A stretch of 64,000 nucleotides of DNA from Massilia forsythiae (lineage in GTDB: Bacteria; Pseudomonadota; Gammaproteobacteria; Burkholderiales; Burkholderiaceae_D): assembly GCF_012849555.1 (NCBI RefSeq), contig NZ_CP051685.1, positions 1,426,001 through 1,490,000 of the forward strand, in the 5' to 3' direction. A model generated the notes under the pieces. It searched no databases. It had not been told where the DNA came from and was given only the letters and a program-made list of their open reading frames with translations. The position numbers and the translations under genes are program-made. Shown here piece by piece: positions 62,551-64,000 of the stretch (positions are counted from its first letter, which is position 1; each line of letters opens with the position of its first letter).

Positions 62551-63858
62551 ATGTTCGCCTACTACTTCAAGCTCGGCGTGCGCAGCCTGCGCCGCAACCG
62601 CTTTCTCACCGCGCTGATGGTGCTGACGCTGGCCGTCGGCGTGGCCGCCAGCGTGTCGACGCTGACCATCCTGCACATGATGTCGGGCGATCCGATCCCC
62701 GACAAGAGCAGCCGCCTGCTGGTGCCGCAGTTCGACAACGGACCGCTGCAGGACTATACGCCGGGCGTAGACCCGGGCGACATGCAGATGAGCTACATCG
62801 ACGCATCCAACCTGCTGAAAAGCGGCCAGGGCGAACGGCGCACGGTGGTGTATGGGGTAGCGGCGCCGCTGGAACCGGCGCGCAAGGACCTGCCCGCCCT
62901 GAATACCACCGGCATGGGCGTCACGCGCGATTTCTTCGCCATGTTCAACGTGCCGCTGATGCACGGCCAGGCCTGGAGCGAGGCCGACGATGCGCGCGGG
63001 GCCGATGTGATGGTGCTCGGCCGCGCGATGGCGGAAAAGCTGTTCGGGAATAGCAACCCCATCGGACAGCGCCTACGCATGATGGGCGCGCCGTTCACCG
63101 TGGTCGGCGTGGCCGACAAATGGAATCCACGCCCGCGCTACTACAAGCTGGTCGGCGGCGACACATTCGGCGACGCCGACGATTTCTATATTCCATTTGC
63201 CACCGCGATCCGCCACGAAGCCGACCTGAATGGCGGCATCAGCTGCAGCAGCAAGCGCGATCCCGGCTTCGCCAGCCTGCTCGCCTCGGAATGTACCTGG
63301 CTGCAATTCTGGTTCGAGACCAGTTCGGCCGACCGCAGCGAACTGCAGTCCTGGCTGGACGGCTATACCGGCGAGCAGCGCAAGCTGGGCCGTTTCAAGC
63401 GCAACGCGCCGAACAAGCTGTACGACGTGATGGAGTGGATGGAAAAGCTCAAAATCGTCGGCAACGACAGCAAGCTGTCGGTCTGGCTGGCCTTCGGCTT
63501 CCTGGCGCTGTGCCTGGTGAATACCATCGGCCTGTTGCTGGCCAAGTTTTCGGCGCGCGCCGCCGAGATCGGCGTACGGCGCGCACTGGGCGCCTCGCGC
63601 CGCGAGATCTTCCGCCAGTTCCTGGTCGAGACCGCCGTGGTGGGCCTGGCCGGCGGCGTGCTCGGCCTGGTCTTGTCGTTCGGTGCGCTGGCGCTGCTCG
63701 GCATGCAGGGCAGCAGTACCGCGGCGCTCGCCCGCATGGACTGGCAGATGCTGGGCATGACTTTCGTGCTGTCGGTAGCGGCGGCGCTGCTGGCCGGCCT
63801 GCTGCCGACCTGGCGCGCCTGCCAGGTGACGCCGGCCATCCAACTCAAATCGCAATGA
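62551..63858 (+). CDS. FtsX/MacB-type ABC permease, first copy
   Basis: 435 aa from the ATG at 62551, 10 bp after the ATPase. One N-terminal helix (about residues 18-38), a large MacB-like periplasmic domain (about 40-310) with three Cys (two in the ISCSSKRD..SECTWL stretch), then three C-terminal helices containing ARAAEIGVRRALGASRREIFRQFL, the FtsX-family coupling signature. Confidence 0.92.
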   Translation: MFAYYFKLGVRSLRRNRFLTALMVLTLAVGVAASVSTLTILHMMSGDPIPDKSSRLLVPQFDNGPLQDYTPGVDPGDMQMSYIDASNLLKSGQGERRTVVYGVAAPLEPARKDLPALNTTGMGVTRDFFAMFNVPLMHGQAWSEADDARGADVMVLGRAMAEKLFGNSNPIGQRLRMMGAPFTVVGVADKWNPRPRYYKLVGGDTFGDADDFYIPFATAIRHEADLNGGISCSSKRDPGFASLLASECTWLQFWFETSSADRSELQSWLDGYTGEQRKLGRFKRNAPNKLYDVMEWMEKLKIVGNDSKLSVWLAFGFLALCLVNTIGLLLAKFSARAAEIGVRRALGASRREIFRQFLVETAVVGLAGGVLGLVLSFGALALLGMQGSSTAALARMDWQMLGMTFVLSVAAALLAGLLPTWRACQVTPAIQLKSQ

Positions 63859-63880
63859 TCCGTCGAAAGAGAGAACCGTC

Positions 63881-64000
63881 ATGAGCATGGAAATCCGTCC
63901 CATCCTGTCGGCGCTGCTGCGCAACAAGACCGGCCCGCTGCTGGTGGCGCTGCAGGTCGCGCTCAGCCTGGCGATCCTGGCCAATGCCCTGTACATCGTC
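63881..64000 (+). CDS. FtsX/MacB-type ABC permease, second copy (5' part only)
   Basis: Starts at ATG 63881, 22 bp after the first permease, with GAGAG upstream; 40 codons are seen before the window ends. MSMEIRPILSALLRNKTGPL followed by a hydrophobic helix is the N-terminus of a second permease, consistent with a heterodimeric transporter. Confidence 0.8.
   Translation, partial: MSMEIRPILSALLRNKTGPLLVALQVALSLAILANALYIV

Overview
The window is chromosomal DNA from a high-GC betaproteobacterium. Gene order and protein character fit Burkholderiales, most likely the Oxalobacteraceae (a Massilia-like genome). The evidence is a pilMNOPQ block next to mrcA, an infA gene between secY and rpmJ, System II cytochrome c maturation (ResB/CcsB), diheme cytochrome c4 beside engB and hemB, and many palindromic intergenic repeats. 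The genus is an inference, because no 16S gene is present.

Layout. 1-6650 (minus): a partial Ig-domain lipoprotein followed upstream by the type IV pilus assembly genes pilQ, pilP, pilO, pilN and pilM, coupled by ATGA overlaps. 7033-11479 (mostly plus): mrcA (PBP1A), cyaY (minus), an LptM-type lipoprotein and lysA. 11547-17814 (minus): a small membrane protein, the MsrQ/MsrP methionine sulfoxide repair pair, CcsB/ResB and cytochrome c4. 17978-19959 (plus): engB and hemB. 20235-28054 (minus): a Pro-rich TonB-like membrane protein, an RND pump with its adaptor, and an adjacent two-component system; a divergent LTxxQ (Spy/CpxP-like) periplasmic protein follows at 28262. 28841-30781: dsbD.

30948-54204 (minus) is the large ribosomal protein array in the order str, S10, spc, alpha: rpsL, rpsG, fusA, tuf, rpsJ, then after a 4-kb interruption rplC to rpsQ, rplN to secY, infA, rpmJ, rpsM, rpsK, rpsD, rpoA, rplQ. 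The interruption separates rpsJ from rplC. It holds a tRNA with an unusual C33 anticodon loop, a MscS-type channel, a LacI-family regulator and an unknown membrane protein. The flanking ribosomal units have their own promoters and terminators.

54584-64000: a phosphoethanolamine-transferase-like membrane sulfatase-fold protein, a secreted glucose/sorbosone dehydrogenase fused to a PEBP (YbhB-like) domain, a membrane-anchored MutS-like ATPase (minus), and an ABC export operon (adaptor, ATPase, two FtsX-type permeases, the last cut by the window end). A clear -24/-12 sigma-54 promoter and phased upstream palindromic sites precede the ABC operon. This is the best candidate for a distinctive regulated system here.

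Repeats: three inverted pairs of a REP-like palindrome lie at about 20.1, 32.6 and 58.5 kb, one of them inside the alpha operon. A second palindrome built on GTAGGGTGGACG occurs complete at 28.8 kb and as a half copy at 9.4 kb.
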